Assembly: GCA_014801065.1 (NCBI GenBank)
Contig: JAAVEX010000055.1
Location: forward strand, 1,929-16,910
Direction of reading: 5' to 3'
DNA length: 14,982 nucleotides
Source of the DNA: Barnesiella sp.
Lineage (GTDB): Bacteria > Bacteroidota > Bacteroidia > Bacteroidales > Muribaculaceae
Below, piece after piece: positions 7,455 to 14,621 of this stretch; the first letter of the stretch is position 1; every line of letters begins with the position of its first letter. The position numbers were made by a program, and so were the translations under genes. The notes under the pieces were generated by a model. It was not told the DNA's origin. It saw only the letters and a program-made list of their open reading frames with translations, and did not search any database.

Positions 7455-7491
7455 AGGGTTGTTGAACAATGTTTGTAATATTAACAACCCT
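7455..7491. promoter_or_regulatory. Perfect 9-bp inverted repeat before the exporter operon
   Basis: AGGGTTGTT (7455-7463) and AACAACCCT (7483-7491) are perfect reverse complements separated by 19 bases. The element ends 12 bases before the proposed start codon at 7442 (minus strand). It could be an operator for a dimeric regulator or an RNA hairpin in the leader. No run of U follows it on the minus strand, so it is not a classic terminator. I see no convincing TAnnTTTG box for this operon. Confidence 0.5.
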
Positions 7492-7596
7492 AAACCGAAA
7501 AAAGATTAACCACCCAACCGTAAATATCTCCCCATCAGCCGTGCTCGTCTGCCCCCAAACCGCCCCAAAGAAAATCATCAGCCGTCCACATGGGGA

Positions 7597-7664
7597 GACA
7601 GCTTCAGCCGCCAGCCTGTAGATCAACAAATTAACTTAGTAAAGGGGACGGCTAAAGCCGGTCC
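7597..7664. repeat. Two copies of a palindromic intergenic element (REP-like)
   Basis: The stretch 7597-7612 (GACAGCTTCAGCCGCC) and 7647-7664 (GACGGCTAAAGCCGGTCC) are variants of one near-palindrome of the form GAC-RGCT-NN-AGCCG-N-CC. Two further CATCAGCCGT copies (7533-7542 and 7576-7585) sit to the left and resemble half elements. The right copy lies about 35 bases past the rnhB stop on the minus strand and could fold as a terminator hairpin there, with a weak T-containing tail. The rest of the gap 7492-7698 shows nothing else I can name. Confidence 0.5.
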
Positions 7665-7698
7665 TCCCACGTCAGTCACCAACCCGGGAGCGACTCTC

Positions 7699-8328
7699 TT
7701 AGTCGAAAAGGGTCAACTGACGGTCAAGGAGCTTAAACGTCATTCTATGGTAGGGGCTGGGGCCAACTTCCGCAATCGCACGGCGATGGGCAGCAGTGGG
7801 ATAACCCTTGTTGACATCCCAGTGATATGCCGGAAACGAGCGGTGGAGGTTCTCCATCATCTCATCGCGGTGGGTCTTGGCGAGAATGGATGCGGCAGCG
7901 ATATTGCCAAACCGCCCGTCGCCTTTAACAAACGTTGTCCACGGCAGATCGCCGTAGGGCTTGAAGCGATTTCCATCTACTATCACCGATTCGGGGCGCA
8001 CAGCAAGGCCATCGAGCGCACGGTGCATAGCCAGAATCGACGCATTGAGGATGTTGATCCGGTCAATCTCCTCATGGCCCACTACGCCAACGGCCCAGGC
8101 CGTAGCCTCGCGCTCGATCACCGGACGCAGCAGCGCGCGACGGCGCTCGGTCAGTTTCTTCGAATCGTTGAGCCAGGGATGGGTGAATCCGGGCGGAAGA
8201 ATGACTGCGGCCGCCACAACGGGTCCGGCAAGACATCCGCGTCCCGCCTCATCACATCCCGCCTCAAGGCAATCGGTATTAAACGATGTAGGGAGTGTGT
8301 TAATCGACGAATCCGTAGCCGAAGCCAT
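7699..8328 (-). CDS. rnhB: Ribonuclease HII
   Basis: The 209-residue enzyme cleaves the RNA strand of RNA-DNA hybrids and starts ribonucleotide excision repair. The four acidic metal ligands are all visible: D26 and E27 (GCDEAGRG), D118 (IVDGN) and D155 (AKTHRDEMM). NDSKKL (54-59) and NKGYPTAAH (173-181) are further RNase HII signatures. The protein ends in QLTLFD (204-209), which resembles the pentapeptide beta-clamp-binding motif QL[SD]LF. The ATG at 8328 overlaps the last 29 bases of the response-regulator gene upstream, so translation is probably coupled. No in-frame ATG occurs later before the catalytic core, which supports this start. A palindromic hairpin downstream may end the transcript. 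Confidence 0.94.
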   Translation of the reverse strand: MASATDSSINTLPTSFNTDCLEAGCDEAGRGCLAGPVVAAAVILPPGFTHPWLNDSKKLTERRRALLRPVIEREATAWAVGVVGHEEIDRINILNASILAMHRALDGLAVRPESVIVDGNRFKPYGDLPWTTFVKGDGRFGNIAAASILAKTHRDEMMENLHRSFPAYHWDVNKGYPTAAHRRAIAEVGPSPYHRMTFKLLDRQLTLFD

Positions 8329-9010
8329 GACGGTTTATTATATGGCGTCCATAGTCGCCCAGTTTTTTACGCAGACGGGAAATGTTGGTGTCGACAGCTC
8401 TGTCGGATACTTCGCTTTCATCCTCCCAGGCTTCATGGCGGATTTCGCCGCGCTCGAAGAAGCTGTTGCGATTGCGAAGAAACATAGCGAGAATAAGATA
8501 TTCGGTGCGAGTCAGATTCAGACGCTGACCGTCGAGCATCACGGTGCCGGCCGCGAGGTCGAGCACAAGCCCCTCGAAACGTATCTCTTTGGACGCGCGG
8601 CGCACACTCATCATCATGCGGCGGCGCACCACCGAACGAACGCGTGCTATCAGTTCGCGCGAGGAATAGGGCTTCACGATATAGTCGTCGGCACCCGCAT
8701 CAAGTCCGTCGACCACATCATCTTCGCTCGAAAGCGTCGACATTATGATCACAGGCACATTGAATGCGTCGGGGTTTCGCTTGACGGCTTTCGTGAATTT
8801 AAGACTGTCAAACGGGCGTCCCGTCAGATCGACAAGTATGATGCTGTATTGGGCCAGATCAGTCAGAAGGGCCTTTTCGCCATCGTTCATGATGTCGGTG
8901 TGGAATCCTTCCGATTCAAATCGAAACTGCAGCAACTCGCACGACATTGAATCAGTGTCGACCAGAAGGATCCTTCCGTTTTGTTGTGATTTGCTGTTGG
9001 TTTCTTGCAT
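8300..9010 (-). CDS. OmpR/PhoB-type response regulator (orphan)
   Basis: The 236-residue protein has a receiver domain (about 12-128) and an OmpR-type winged-helix DNA-binding domain (about 140-236; [13 protein letters not shown] at 165-177, [12 protein letters not shown] at 206-217, GFGYGF near the end). The phosphoacceptor is D61 (ILVDLTG), the switch residue T92 (IIMSTLS), and K113 follows in VKPYSSREL. The acidic pocket is odd: it reads LLVDTD (16-20 region), so one of the two adjacent acids that normally hold Mg is T19. No histidine kinase gene is near. The start at 9010 is preceded by a good promoter (9108-9139), leaving a leader of roughly 90 bases. It shares a transcript with rnhB, whose start overlaps its end. 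The target genes are unknown. Confidence 0.9.
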   Translation of the reverse strand: MQETNSKSQQNGRILLVDTDSMSCELLQFRFESEGFHTDIMNDGEKALLTDLAQYSIILVDLTGRPFDSLKFTKAVKRNPDAFNVPVIIMSTLSSEDDVVDGLDAGADDYIVKPYSSRELIARVRSVVRRRMMMSVRRASKEIRFEGLVLDLAAGTVMLDGQRLNLTRTEYLILAMFLRNRNSFFERGEIRHEAWEDESEVSDRAVDTNISRLRKKLGDYGRHIINRHGFGYGFVD

Positions 9011-9107
9011 ATAAGGCTCGATATAGATCCGCGCGGAGGTGTCAGCAGAGGGTTTGTATCCTGTGTCTGCTTTCCGGCGGAAGGGTGTTATTGGGATGTT
9101 TTCACAA

Positions 9108-9139
9108 CAAAATTAAAAACGTTCGCATCAAAAAGCAAA
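9108..9139 (-). promoter_or_regulatory. Bacteroidetes-type promoter for the response regulator-rnhB unit
   Basis: On the minus strand, TTTG (9139-9136) is followed after 20 bases by TAATTTTG (9115-9108). This matches the -33 TTTG / -7 TAnnTTTG consensus with canonical spacing, and is the best promoter match in the window. Transcription would start near 9103, about 90 bases before the ATG at 9010. The leader holds a 10-bp palindrome, TCCGCGCGGA (9028-9037). Confidence 0.7.
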
Positions 9140-9221
9140 CACACTCGGGCTTTGTTAGCGGATTGTGACAAAATTTTCATTGTTTCTTAAAACCGACATA
9201 TACCGAGTCAGCTTTTTTAGC

Positions 9222-9229
9222 TATCTTTG
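9222..9229 (+). promoter_or_regulatory. -7 box TATCTTTG of the epimerase gene, very close to its start
   Basis: TATCTTTG is an exact TAnnTTTG match. Only seven bases separate it from the ATG at 9237, so transcription would start at or within a few bases of the start codon. No TTTG lies at the expected -33 distance. A GTTTCTTAAA block (9182-9191) stands 40 bases upstream of the box; the same sequence occurs upstream of the gene at 253. Confidence 0.6.
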
Positions 9230-9236
9230 TGTCGAT

Positions 9237-10316
9237 ATGAAGAAACTATCTGTCATTTTGCTGATGATGCTCTCTATGCAGGCTCTGCATGCCGTCACGC
9301 TACGCTATTATCCCTACGAGTTGAAACTCCGACATGCGTTCAATCTCGCTTCCATGTCGCGCCGCGCCACTCCCGGTGTGCAGGTCGAGATCACAATAGA
9401 TTCCATCACGGGCTACGGCGAGGCTTCCATGCCACCGTATCTGGGTGAATCGGTCGAATCAGTGTGTGATTTCCTCTCCAAAGTGGATCCCGATCGGCTG
9501 GCCGATCCTTTTGCCTTCGAACAGACCGGACGCTATCTCGACTCCATAGCTCCCGGCAACCGCGCTGCGAAAGCAGCCATCGACATTGCTCTCCATGATA
9601 TCGCTTCGAAAATCACCGGCCAGCCATGGTGGCGACTCTACGGTCTCGACACTTCCGAGCTCCCCTTCACATCATATACCATATCCAACGACACCCCCGA
9701 TGAGCTCCGAAAAAAGCTTGCCGAATCCGAGCCGTATAAGATACTGAAAGTGAAAATGGGAGTGGAGGGCGACCGCGAACTGATAGAATTTATCCGACGC
9801 CACACCGACCGGCCGATATGTGTCGATGTCAACCAGGGGTGGCACTCGCCGCAGGAAGCTCTCGACAACATTCAATGGCTCGCACAGCGCAACGTGATCT
9901 TCATAGAGCAGCCGCTCGACAAAACCGACATGGAGGGACACCGATGGCTCAAGCAACGCTCGCCCCTGCCTATCATAGCCGACGAGGCCGTGCAGACCTC
10001 TGCCGACATTCCCGCTCTTGCCGATGCCTACCATGGCATAAACATCAAGCTGATGAAGAGCGGGGGCATGCATGATGCCTACAAAATGGCCATGCTCGCT
10101 AAATCGCTCGGACTGAAAGTGATGATAGGATGCATGACCGAGACTTCGCTTGCTGTCAGTGCGGCTGCTCAGCTGGCACCGCTGGCCGATTGGGTTGACC
10201 TCGACGGAAATCTACTGATAGCCAACGACATCTTCGAGGGAATGACCATTGTCGACGGTCGCGTTTCGCTCCCCTCCTCTGCAGGAATAGCCCGCAAAAC
10301 CGGCATAAGCGAATGA
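9237..10316 (+). CDS. Signal-peptide-bearing dipeptide (L-Ala-D/L-Glu) epimerase, enolase superfamily
   Basis: The protein is 359 residues from the ATG at 9237. The open frame extends upstream to 9165, but the start at 9237 gives a clean signal peptide (MKKLSVILLMMLSMQALHA, cleavage near 19) and lies after the -7 box. It is an enolase-superfamily barrel of the muconate-lactonizing subgroup. The catalytic pair is K171/K173 (LKVKMG) with K271 opposite (NIKLMKSGG), and the metal ligands are D197 (CVDVNQGW), E224 (FIEQPL) and D249 (IADEA). D321 and D323 (DLDGN) form the D-x-D that binds the substrate amino group in Ala-Glu epimerases. The enzyme would convert L-Ala-D-Glu from murein to L-Ala-L-Glu. 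The signal peptide implies a periplasmic or surface location, unlike cytoplasmic E. coli YcjG. The substrate could be another dipeptide. Confidence 0.88.
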   Translation: MKKLSVILLMMLSMQALHAVTLRYYPYELKLRHAFNLASMSRRATPGVQVEITIDSITGYGEASMPPYLGESVESVCDFLSKVDPDRLADPFAFEQTGRYLDSIAPGNRAAKAAIDIALHDIASKITGQPWWRLYGLDTSELPFTSYTISNDTPDELRKKLAESEPYKILKVKMGVEGDRELIEFIRRHTDRPICVDVNQGWHSPQEALDNIQWLAQRNVIFIEQPLDKTDMEGHRWLKQRSPLPIIADEAVQTSADIPALADAYHGINIKLMKSGGMHDAYKMAMLAKSLGLKVMIGCMTETSLAVSAAAQLAPLADWVDLDGNLLIANDIFEGMTIVDGRVSLPSSAGIARKTGISE

Positions 10317-10397
10317 AATGATCTGGCATCACGACCGATAAAATCTGCGTAAATCGCTTGAAAGGTCACCAAAAAAAGAGTCTATAATAATTTTTAT

Positions 10398-10439
10398 CAT
10401 AAATTTAAACAGTTTCTAAAGGTAAACCACTAATTTTGC
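10398..10439 (+). promoter_or_regulatory. Promoter of dapB-lepB-WbqC; block shared with the 253 operon
   Basis: TAATTTTG (10431-10438) is a full TAnnTTTG -7 box, about 20 bases before the dapB ATG at 10459, giving a very short leader. GTTTCT (10412-10417) sits 13 bases upstream of it inside an AT-rich run. The whole block matches 155-196 at 33 of 42 positions with identical spacing. The short leader leaves no room for a lysine riboswitch. Confidence 0.68.
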
Positions 10440-10458
10440 CGAAAATAGGATAACGCAA

Positions 10459-11208
10459 ATGAAAATAGCTCTTATAGGCCACGGCAAAATGGGCCGTGCA
10501 ATTGAAAAAATAGCCATCGAACGCGGTCATCAGATCGTGGCAGTGATCGATGTGGACAATCAGGACGATTTTGACACCGACGCTTTCCGCAGCGCCGACG
10601 TGGCTATCGAGTTCACCACTCCGAAAACGGCTTTCGACAATTATCTGAAAGCCTTTGCACAGGGAGTGAAAGTGGTGTCGGGCAGCACGGGATGGACCGA
10701 TCGCATATCCGAGATCCGCGAACTGTGTGAAACCAAAGGCTACACCTTCTTCTGGTCTTCAAATTTCAGCATCGGAGTGAACATCTTCTTTGCCCTCAAC
10801 AAATATCTCGCAGCCATGATGAGTGGCTTCCCGCAATATCAGCCGGAAATGAAGGAGATACACCACATCCACAAGCTCGACCATCCGAGCGGTACGGCTG
10901 TGAGCCTTGCCAACGATATCATCCTGGAAAACAAAAATATAGCCGACTGGAGCGAGGAATCAGCCGACGAACGCACTATGCTCATACGCCACGAACGCAT
11001 AGGAGAAGTGCCCGGCACCCACTCGATATGCTGGGACTCGCCGATCGATTCTATCACTATCACCCATGAAGCCAAAAGCCGCGAAGGTTTTGCTCTCGGA
11101 GCTGTCACGGCTGCTGAATGGGTGGCCAACGAACATGGATTTCTCACCATGGGGATGCTCATGCGCCGCATCATCTCCGACAGCCGTCTGCTCGACGTGC
11201 TGAATTGA
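10459..11208 (+). CDS. dapB: 4-hydroxy-tetrahydrodipicolinate reductase DapB
   Basis: The 249-residue cytoplasmic enzyme reduces 4-hydroxy-tetrahydrodipicolinate with NAD(P)H, a step in the pathway to meso-diaminopimelate and lysine. The N-terminal dinucleotide-binding loop is GHGKMG (7-12), and FTTP (52-55) and GSTGW (75-79) line the cofactor pocket. The substrate-binding signature EIHHIHKLDHPSGTA (133-147) holds the catalytic H135 and K139. HEAKSREGFALGA (203-215) closes the fold. At 249 residues it is somewhat shorter than E. coli DapB (about 270), as is common in Bacteroidetes. It leads a three-gene unit with lepB (13 bases downstream) and a WbqC-family gene. Regulation is by the promoter just upstream; no attenuator is visible. 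Confidence 0.95.
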   Translation: MKIALIGHGKMGRAIEKIAIERGHQIVAVIDVDNQDDFDTDAFRSADVAIEFTTPKTAFDNYLKAFAQGVKVVSGSTGWTDRISEIRELCETKGYTFFWSSNFSIGVNIFFALNKYLAAMMSGFPQYQPEMKEIHHIHKLDHPSGTAVSLANDIILENKNIADWSEESADERTMLIRHERIGEVPGTHSICWDSPIDSITITHEAKSREGFALGAVTAAEWVANEHGFLTMGMLMRRIISDSRLLDVLN

Positions 11209-11221
11209 TATTAAAACCGAC

Positions 11222-12763
11222 ATGACTAAACAGACCAACACTACAGAATCAGCCGAAAATAAATCATTCAAGACCGATCTGCTGCGTCGTCTGAGCGAAG
11301 TAAAGAAAACACGCTGGATCCGCTTCGCCATCGTTGCCCTGATTTTCATAGCGTGGGTGGCATGGCTCGGCAACTGGTGGGTGATATTGCTTCTGCCCCT
11401 GCTGTTCGACATATATATCACCGGTTACATCCCCTTCACATGGTGGAAGAAAAGCAAAAATAAAACTTTAATGATGGTGATGAGCTGGGTTGATGCTATC
11501 GTCTATGCCCTGATTCTGGTCTATTTCGTGTTCACATTTATCGGTCAGAACTATCAGATCCCCTCTCCATCTCTTGAAAAAACTCTGCTCACGGGCGACT
11601 ATCTGTGGGTCAGCAAAATGTCCTACGGTGCCCGAGTGCCATTCACTCCAATCCACTTCCCGCTGGTGCAGAACACAATGCCTTTCACCGGCTCCAAATC
11701 CTACACCGAGTGGCCTTCATGGGACTATCATCGCCTCAGCGGTCTGGGCGAGATTGAAGCGGGAGATATCGTGGTGTTCAACTTCCCGGCCGGCGACACC
11801 GTGATGGTGGCCCAGCAGAATCCGGACTACTACACGCTCAAGAAAGTGTTTGGCAACAATATAATAAGCGAAAATCCCGATTATCTCGCCCGATTTGAAT
11901 CGATGGAGCGCTATGACGCCGAACGCTGGCGCGACGAACTCGGCAAAAACTATCTGCTATCCCACCCCGAACTGTTCGGCGAAATGCTCTATCGTCCGGT
12001 GGACCGCCGCGAAAACTATGTGAAACGCGCCGTCGGGCTTCCCGGACAAACTCTCACCATTGTCGACGGTCAGATTCATATCGATGGCAAGCCGCAGCAA
12101 TGGCCCACGGATGCTCAGTTCAACTATCTCGTGCAAACGTCACTCCCCTTCTCCGCAGCGGAATGGGAAGAGATCGGTGTCAGCATCGACGACCGCCAGA
12201 TTGCCGATATCCCCTCTGACCGCGCTCCTCTCTATGGTCTCGACCAGGATCTGAACACCACCATCTACGACATTCCGCTCTCCAACGAGATGCTGGATAA
12301 AGTCCAAGCTATCAACGGCGTGAAAAAAGCGGTCAGAAAACCGGCATCAAAAGGCGAATATCTCTTCCCCGACAATATCAGCGACAATTGGACGCGCGCC
12401 GACTACGGCCCCGTGATGATCCCGCGCAAAGGCCAGACGATTGCCATCACACCCGAAAACTGGTACATGTATGAACGCGCCATACGCGACTATGAAGGCC
12501 ACTCCAACTCTTATCTGCGCGATGGAAAAGTGTTTATCGACGGTCAGCCCGCCGACTCCTACACATTTGCCATGGACTATTACTTCATGATGGGCGACAA
12601 CCGTGACAATTCACTCGACTCGCGCTATTGGGGATTCGTGCCCGAAGACCACATCGTGGGCAAACCGATCCGAATCCTAATCTCTTTCGATAAAGATAAG
12701 TCCATCTTCAACGGTGGAATCCGCTGGAACCGCATATTCAAAAACGCCAACCCGGGATTCTGA
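11222..12763 (+). CDS. lepB: Signal peptidase I, long Bacteroidetes form
   Basis: This 513-residue membrane-anchored serine protease removes signal peptides from exported proteins. Hydrophobic helices lie at about 33-50, 53-72 and 84-108. The catalytic serine is S117 (PSPSLEKTL, with Leu instead of the usual Met after Ser), and the general base is K268 (NYVKRAVGLPGQ). The C-terminal box is MGDNRDNSLDSRYWGF (457-472). About 180 residues separate the lysine box from the C-terminal box, and about 150 separate the serine from the lysine. This makes the protein far longer than E. coli LepB (324), as known for Bacteroidetes paralogues. It starts 13 bases after dapB, and its stop shares one base with the next start (TGATG), which suggests coupling. 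Confidence 0.93.
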   Translation: MTKQTNTTESAENKSFKTDLLRRLSEVKKTRWIRFAIVALIFIAWVAWLGNWWVILLLPLLFDIYITGYIPFTWWKKSKNKTLMMVMSWVDAIVYALILVYFVFTFIGQNYQIPSPSLEKTLLTGDYLWVSKMSYGARVPFTPIHFPLVQNTMPFTGSKSYTEWPSWDYHRLSGLGEIEAGDIVVFNFPAGDTVMVAQQNPDYYTLKKVFGNNIISENPDYLARFESMERYDAERWRDELGKNYLLSHPELFGEMLYRPVDRRENYVKRAVGLPGQTLTIVDGQIHIDGKPQQWPTDAQFNYLVQTSLPFSAAEWEEIGVSIDDRQIADIPSDRAPLYGLDQDLNTTIYDIPLSNEMLDKVQAINGVKKAVRKPASKGEYLFPDNISDNWTRADYGPVMIPRKGQTIAITPENWYMYERAIRDYEGHSNSYLRDGKVFIDGQPADSYTFAMDYYFMMGDNRDNSLDSRYWGFVPEDHIVGKPIRILISFDKDKSIFNGGIRWNRIFKNANPGF

Positions 12764-13401
12764 TGGCAACCTCGCCACATACCGAGCGATCCACCATCCT
12801 GCTGCCTCCTCAGATGCTCGGGTCGGTGGACTATTACGCCGCCATAGCTGCTTTTGAAAACGTTGTGGTCGATACATCCATGCGCTTCGACAAGCGCTTC
12901 AAGTCGACCCACCGAACCACTATAGCCGACGCTAACGGGACGATGATGCTGACTGTGCCGATAGTGCGCCCACAGAGCCTGTCTACGGCGCTCTGGAGCG
13001 ACATAAAAGTGTCGGACCACAACGCATGGTGGAACCTCATGATGACAGCTCTACGCTCGGCCTACGGACGCACACCCTATTATGAATATTACGACGACGA
13101 CTTTCAGCAACTGATAGGCCCACACGCCGCCGGGATGACACTGATGGAGTTTGACCGACAGCTCGATATGCTCGTCAGACGGCTCGCCGGTATCACCTCC
13201 AACGTTGTCTATGCTCCGGCCCGGACGATAGTGGACGGCGATGTGGCCGACTATCGCCGAAAGCCAATCGACTTCACTCATCCGGTGGCCTACTATCAGG
13301 TCAGAGCCCTGCGCCATGGGTTCATTTCGGGTCTGAGCATCGTCGACCTGCTTTTCAATCTCGGCCCGGAAACCCCGCTCATCCTCAGGGATTCAATCTG
13401 A
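12763..13401 (+). CDS. WbqC-family protein
   Basis: The 212-residue protein matches the WbqC family (PF08889). An N-terminal LLPPQMLGSVDYYAAI (13-28) is followed by F-x-K-R-x-x-S-x-x-R-T-T-I-A-x-A-N-G (42-59) and the LTVPIV strand (63-68). A tryptophan-rich WSDIKVSDHNAWWNL (78-92) and PYYEYY (104-109) follow. WbqC was named in O-antigen gene clusters, and its reaction is not established. In Bacteroidetes it commonly follows dapB and lepB, as here, where the ATG overlaps the lepB stop by one base. No signal peptide or membrane helix is visible. The 73 bases between its stop and the convergent MFS gene hold no convincing terminator. Confidence 0.85.
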   Translation: MATSPHTERSTILLPPQMLGSVDYYAAIAAFENVVVDTSMRFDKRFKSTHRTTIADANGTMMLTVPIVRPQSLSTALWSDIKVSDHNAWWNLMMTALRSAYGRTPYYEYYDDDFQQLIGPHAAGMTLMEFDRQLDMLVRRLAGITSNVVYAPARTIVDGDVADYRRKPIDFTHPVAYYQVRALRHGFISGLSIVDLLFNLGPETPLILRDSI

Positions 13402-13474
13402 CCCCCGGCAACGATAACCATTGCCATTCGCAATATCTCATTGAAAAAGAATTATTTTCCGAGAGAAACCGTTT

Positions 13475-14611
13475 CTAATATTTCTTGTAAAGTATAAATA
13501 ACGCGGCCGAACCGACGATAGCAAACGGAACGCCCACAAGAGCAGGAGATGCGTAGCCGAAGCCTTGATTAATGGCGAGTCCGCCGAGAGATGCTGAAAT
13601 AGCGTTTGACACATTGAAAGCTATCTGAATACCGGCACCACCAAGCATCTCAGCCCCCTTTGCATAGCGGACAATCAGGTATTGCAACGGACCGCCCACC
13701 CCAAAAAGACAAGCCGGAGCTATGAACGCAAACAAAACAGACGGCAACTTGTAGCCGGACCACAGGTAAAGCAAGGGCATGATCACAATGAGCGAGGCGG
13801 CGATTATTGCCGTGACCAACGAGGCCGGATAACGGTCTGAAAGCTTCCCGGCAACGCCATTGCCCACCACCATGCCAAATCCTACCACCACCATGATCCA
13901 CGTCATTGACGATTGGGAGAAATGAGCCACCTGCGTCATCATCGGCGCTATATAGCTCAACCAGCAATAAACGGAAGCCTGTCCGAAAAACACCCCGGCA
14001 TACACAAGCCAGGGAGCCGGCGACGCAAGAAAACGAAACTGTCCTTTTATGCCGGTGTCGGGCAGCGCCGCAAGTGCAGGAACATACCTCCTGATAGCGA
14101 TAAGGCCGGTCAGACTGCTCAAGGACACAACGACAAACGCCAACCGCCAGTTGAACGAGGTTGATAGAAACGTTGCCAATGGCACACCGACCATGTTTGC
14201 CACAGTCATTCCGGCCAACACTATAGCAACCGCGCCGGCTTTCTTGCCTTCGGAAGCAATCCTCTCAGCCACGATGGCAGCTGCTCCGAAGAATGCGCCG
14301 TGGGGAAGTCCGGACACGAACCTCGACACAAGCATGGTCAGATAGCCCTGCGAAATAGCCGTACAGACATTGCCAATCAAAATTATCGATACAAGCAGCA
14401 ACAATAGCTTTTTCAGCTCCCATCTGCGCAACATTACAAGAATTGGCGCTCCAACGGCCACTCCGGCAGAATAGGCCGTGATGAAATGTCCGGCCATAAC
14501 CACCGACAAACCCAAACTATGAGCCACATCCTCAAGTATGCCCATCATCCCGAACTCAGTGATCCCGAGACTAAAAGTCACGATAGCGATAGAAACGAGA
14601 CTTCTTTTCAT
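13475..14611 (-). CDS. AraJ-like MFS efflux transporter
   Basis: The 378-residue membrane protein has about 12 hydrophobic helices and belongs to the drug/sugar efflux branch of the major facilitator superfamily. As I remember E. coli AraJ, the resemblance is strong along the first half: GITEFGMMGILEDVAHSLG (16-34), AGHFITAYSAGVAVGAPI (40-57), SGLPHGAFFGAAAIV (100-114) and GMTVANMVGVPLATFLS (134-150). The spacing of FRFLASPAPWL and GAGIQIAFNVSNAISA in the second half also fits. The substrate is unknown, since AraJ relatives export sugars, nucleosides or drugs. It is transcribed alone, convergent with WbqC. A weak promoter candidate (TTG-N19-TATCGTTA, 14651-14622) lies just upstream and would leave a leader of only a few bases. 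Confidence 0.87.
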   Translation of the reverse strand: MKRSLVSIAIVTFSLGITEFGMMGILEDVAHSLGLSVVMAGHFITAYSAGVAVGAPILVMLRRWELKKLLLLLVSIILIGNVCTAISQGYLTMLVSRFVSGLPHGAFFGAAAIVAERIASEGKKAGAVAIVLAGMTVANMVGVPLATFLSTSFNWRLAFVVVSLSSLTGLIAIRRYVPALAALPDTGIKGQFRFLASPAPWLVYAGVFFGQASVYCWLSYIAPMMTQVAHFSQSSMTWIMVVVGFGMVVGNGVAGKLSDRYPASLVTAIIAASLIVIMPLLYLWSGYKLPSVLFAFIAPACLFGVGGPLQYLIVRYAKGAEMLGGAGIQIAFNVSNAISASLGGLAINQGFGYASPALVGVPFAIVGSAALFILYKKY

Positions 14612-14621
14612 ATCTTCATAA

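Noticed and set aside
7747..8950. Two long plus-strand frames (246 and 329 codons) opposite rnhB and the response regulator
   Set aside because: Both lie antisense to genes with complete catalytic and structural motifs, and their products show no domain or hydrophobic pattern.
9028..9037. Ten-base palindrome TCCGCGCGGA in the response-regulator leader
   Set aside because: A single short palindrome. OmpR-type regulators usually bind direct repeats, and no second copy was seen, so autoregulation cannot be argued.
9165..9236. A 24-residue extension of the epimerase
   Set aside because: It would place the -7 box inside the coding sequence and bury the signal peptide behind another hydrophobic stretch. 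The start at 9237 gives a standard signal peptide.
10317..10458. Possible lysine riboswitch before dapB
   Set aside because: The -7 box lies about 20 bases before the ATG, so the leader is too short for a riboswitch, and no matching structure was seen.
13461..13476. AGAAAC-C-GTTTCT inverted repeat between WbqC and the MFS gene, considered as a terminator
   Set aside because: The centre is a single base, too short for a hairpin loop, and no T run follows in either direction.
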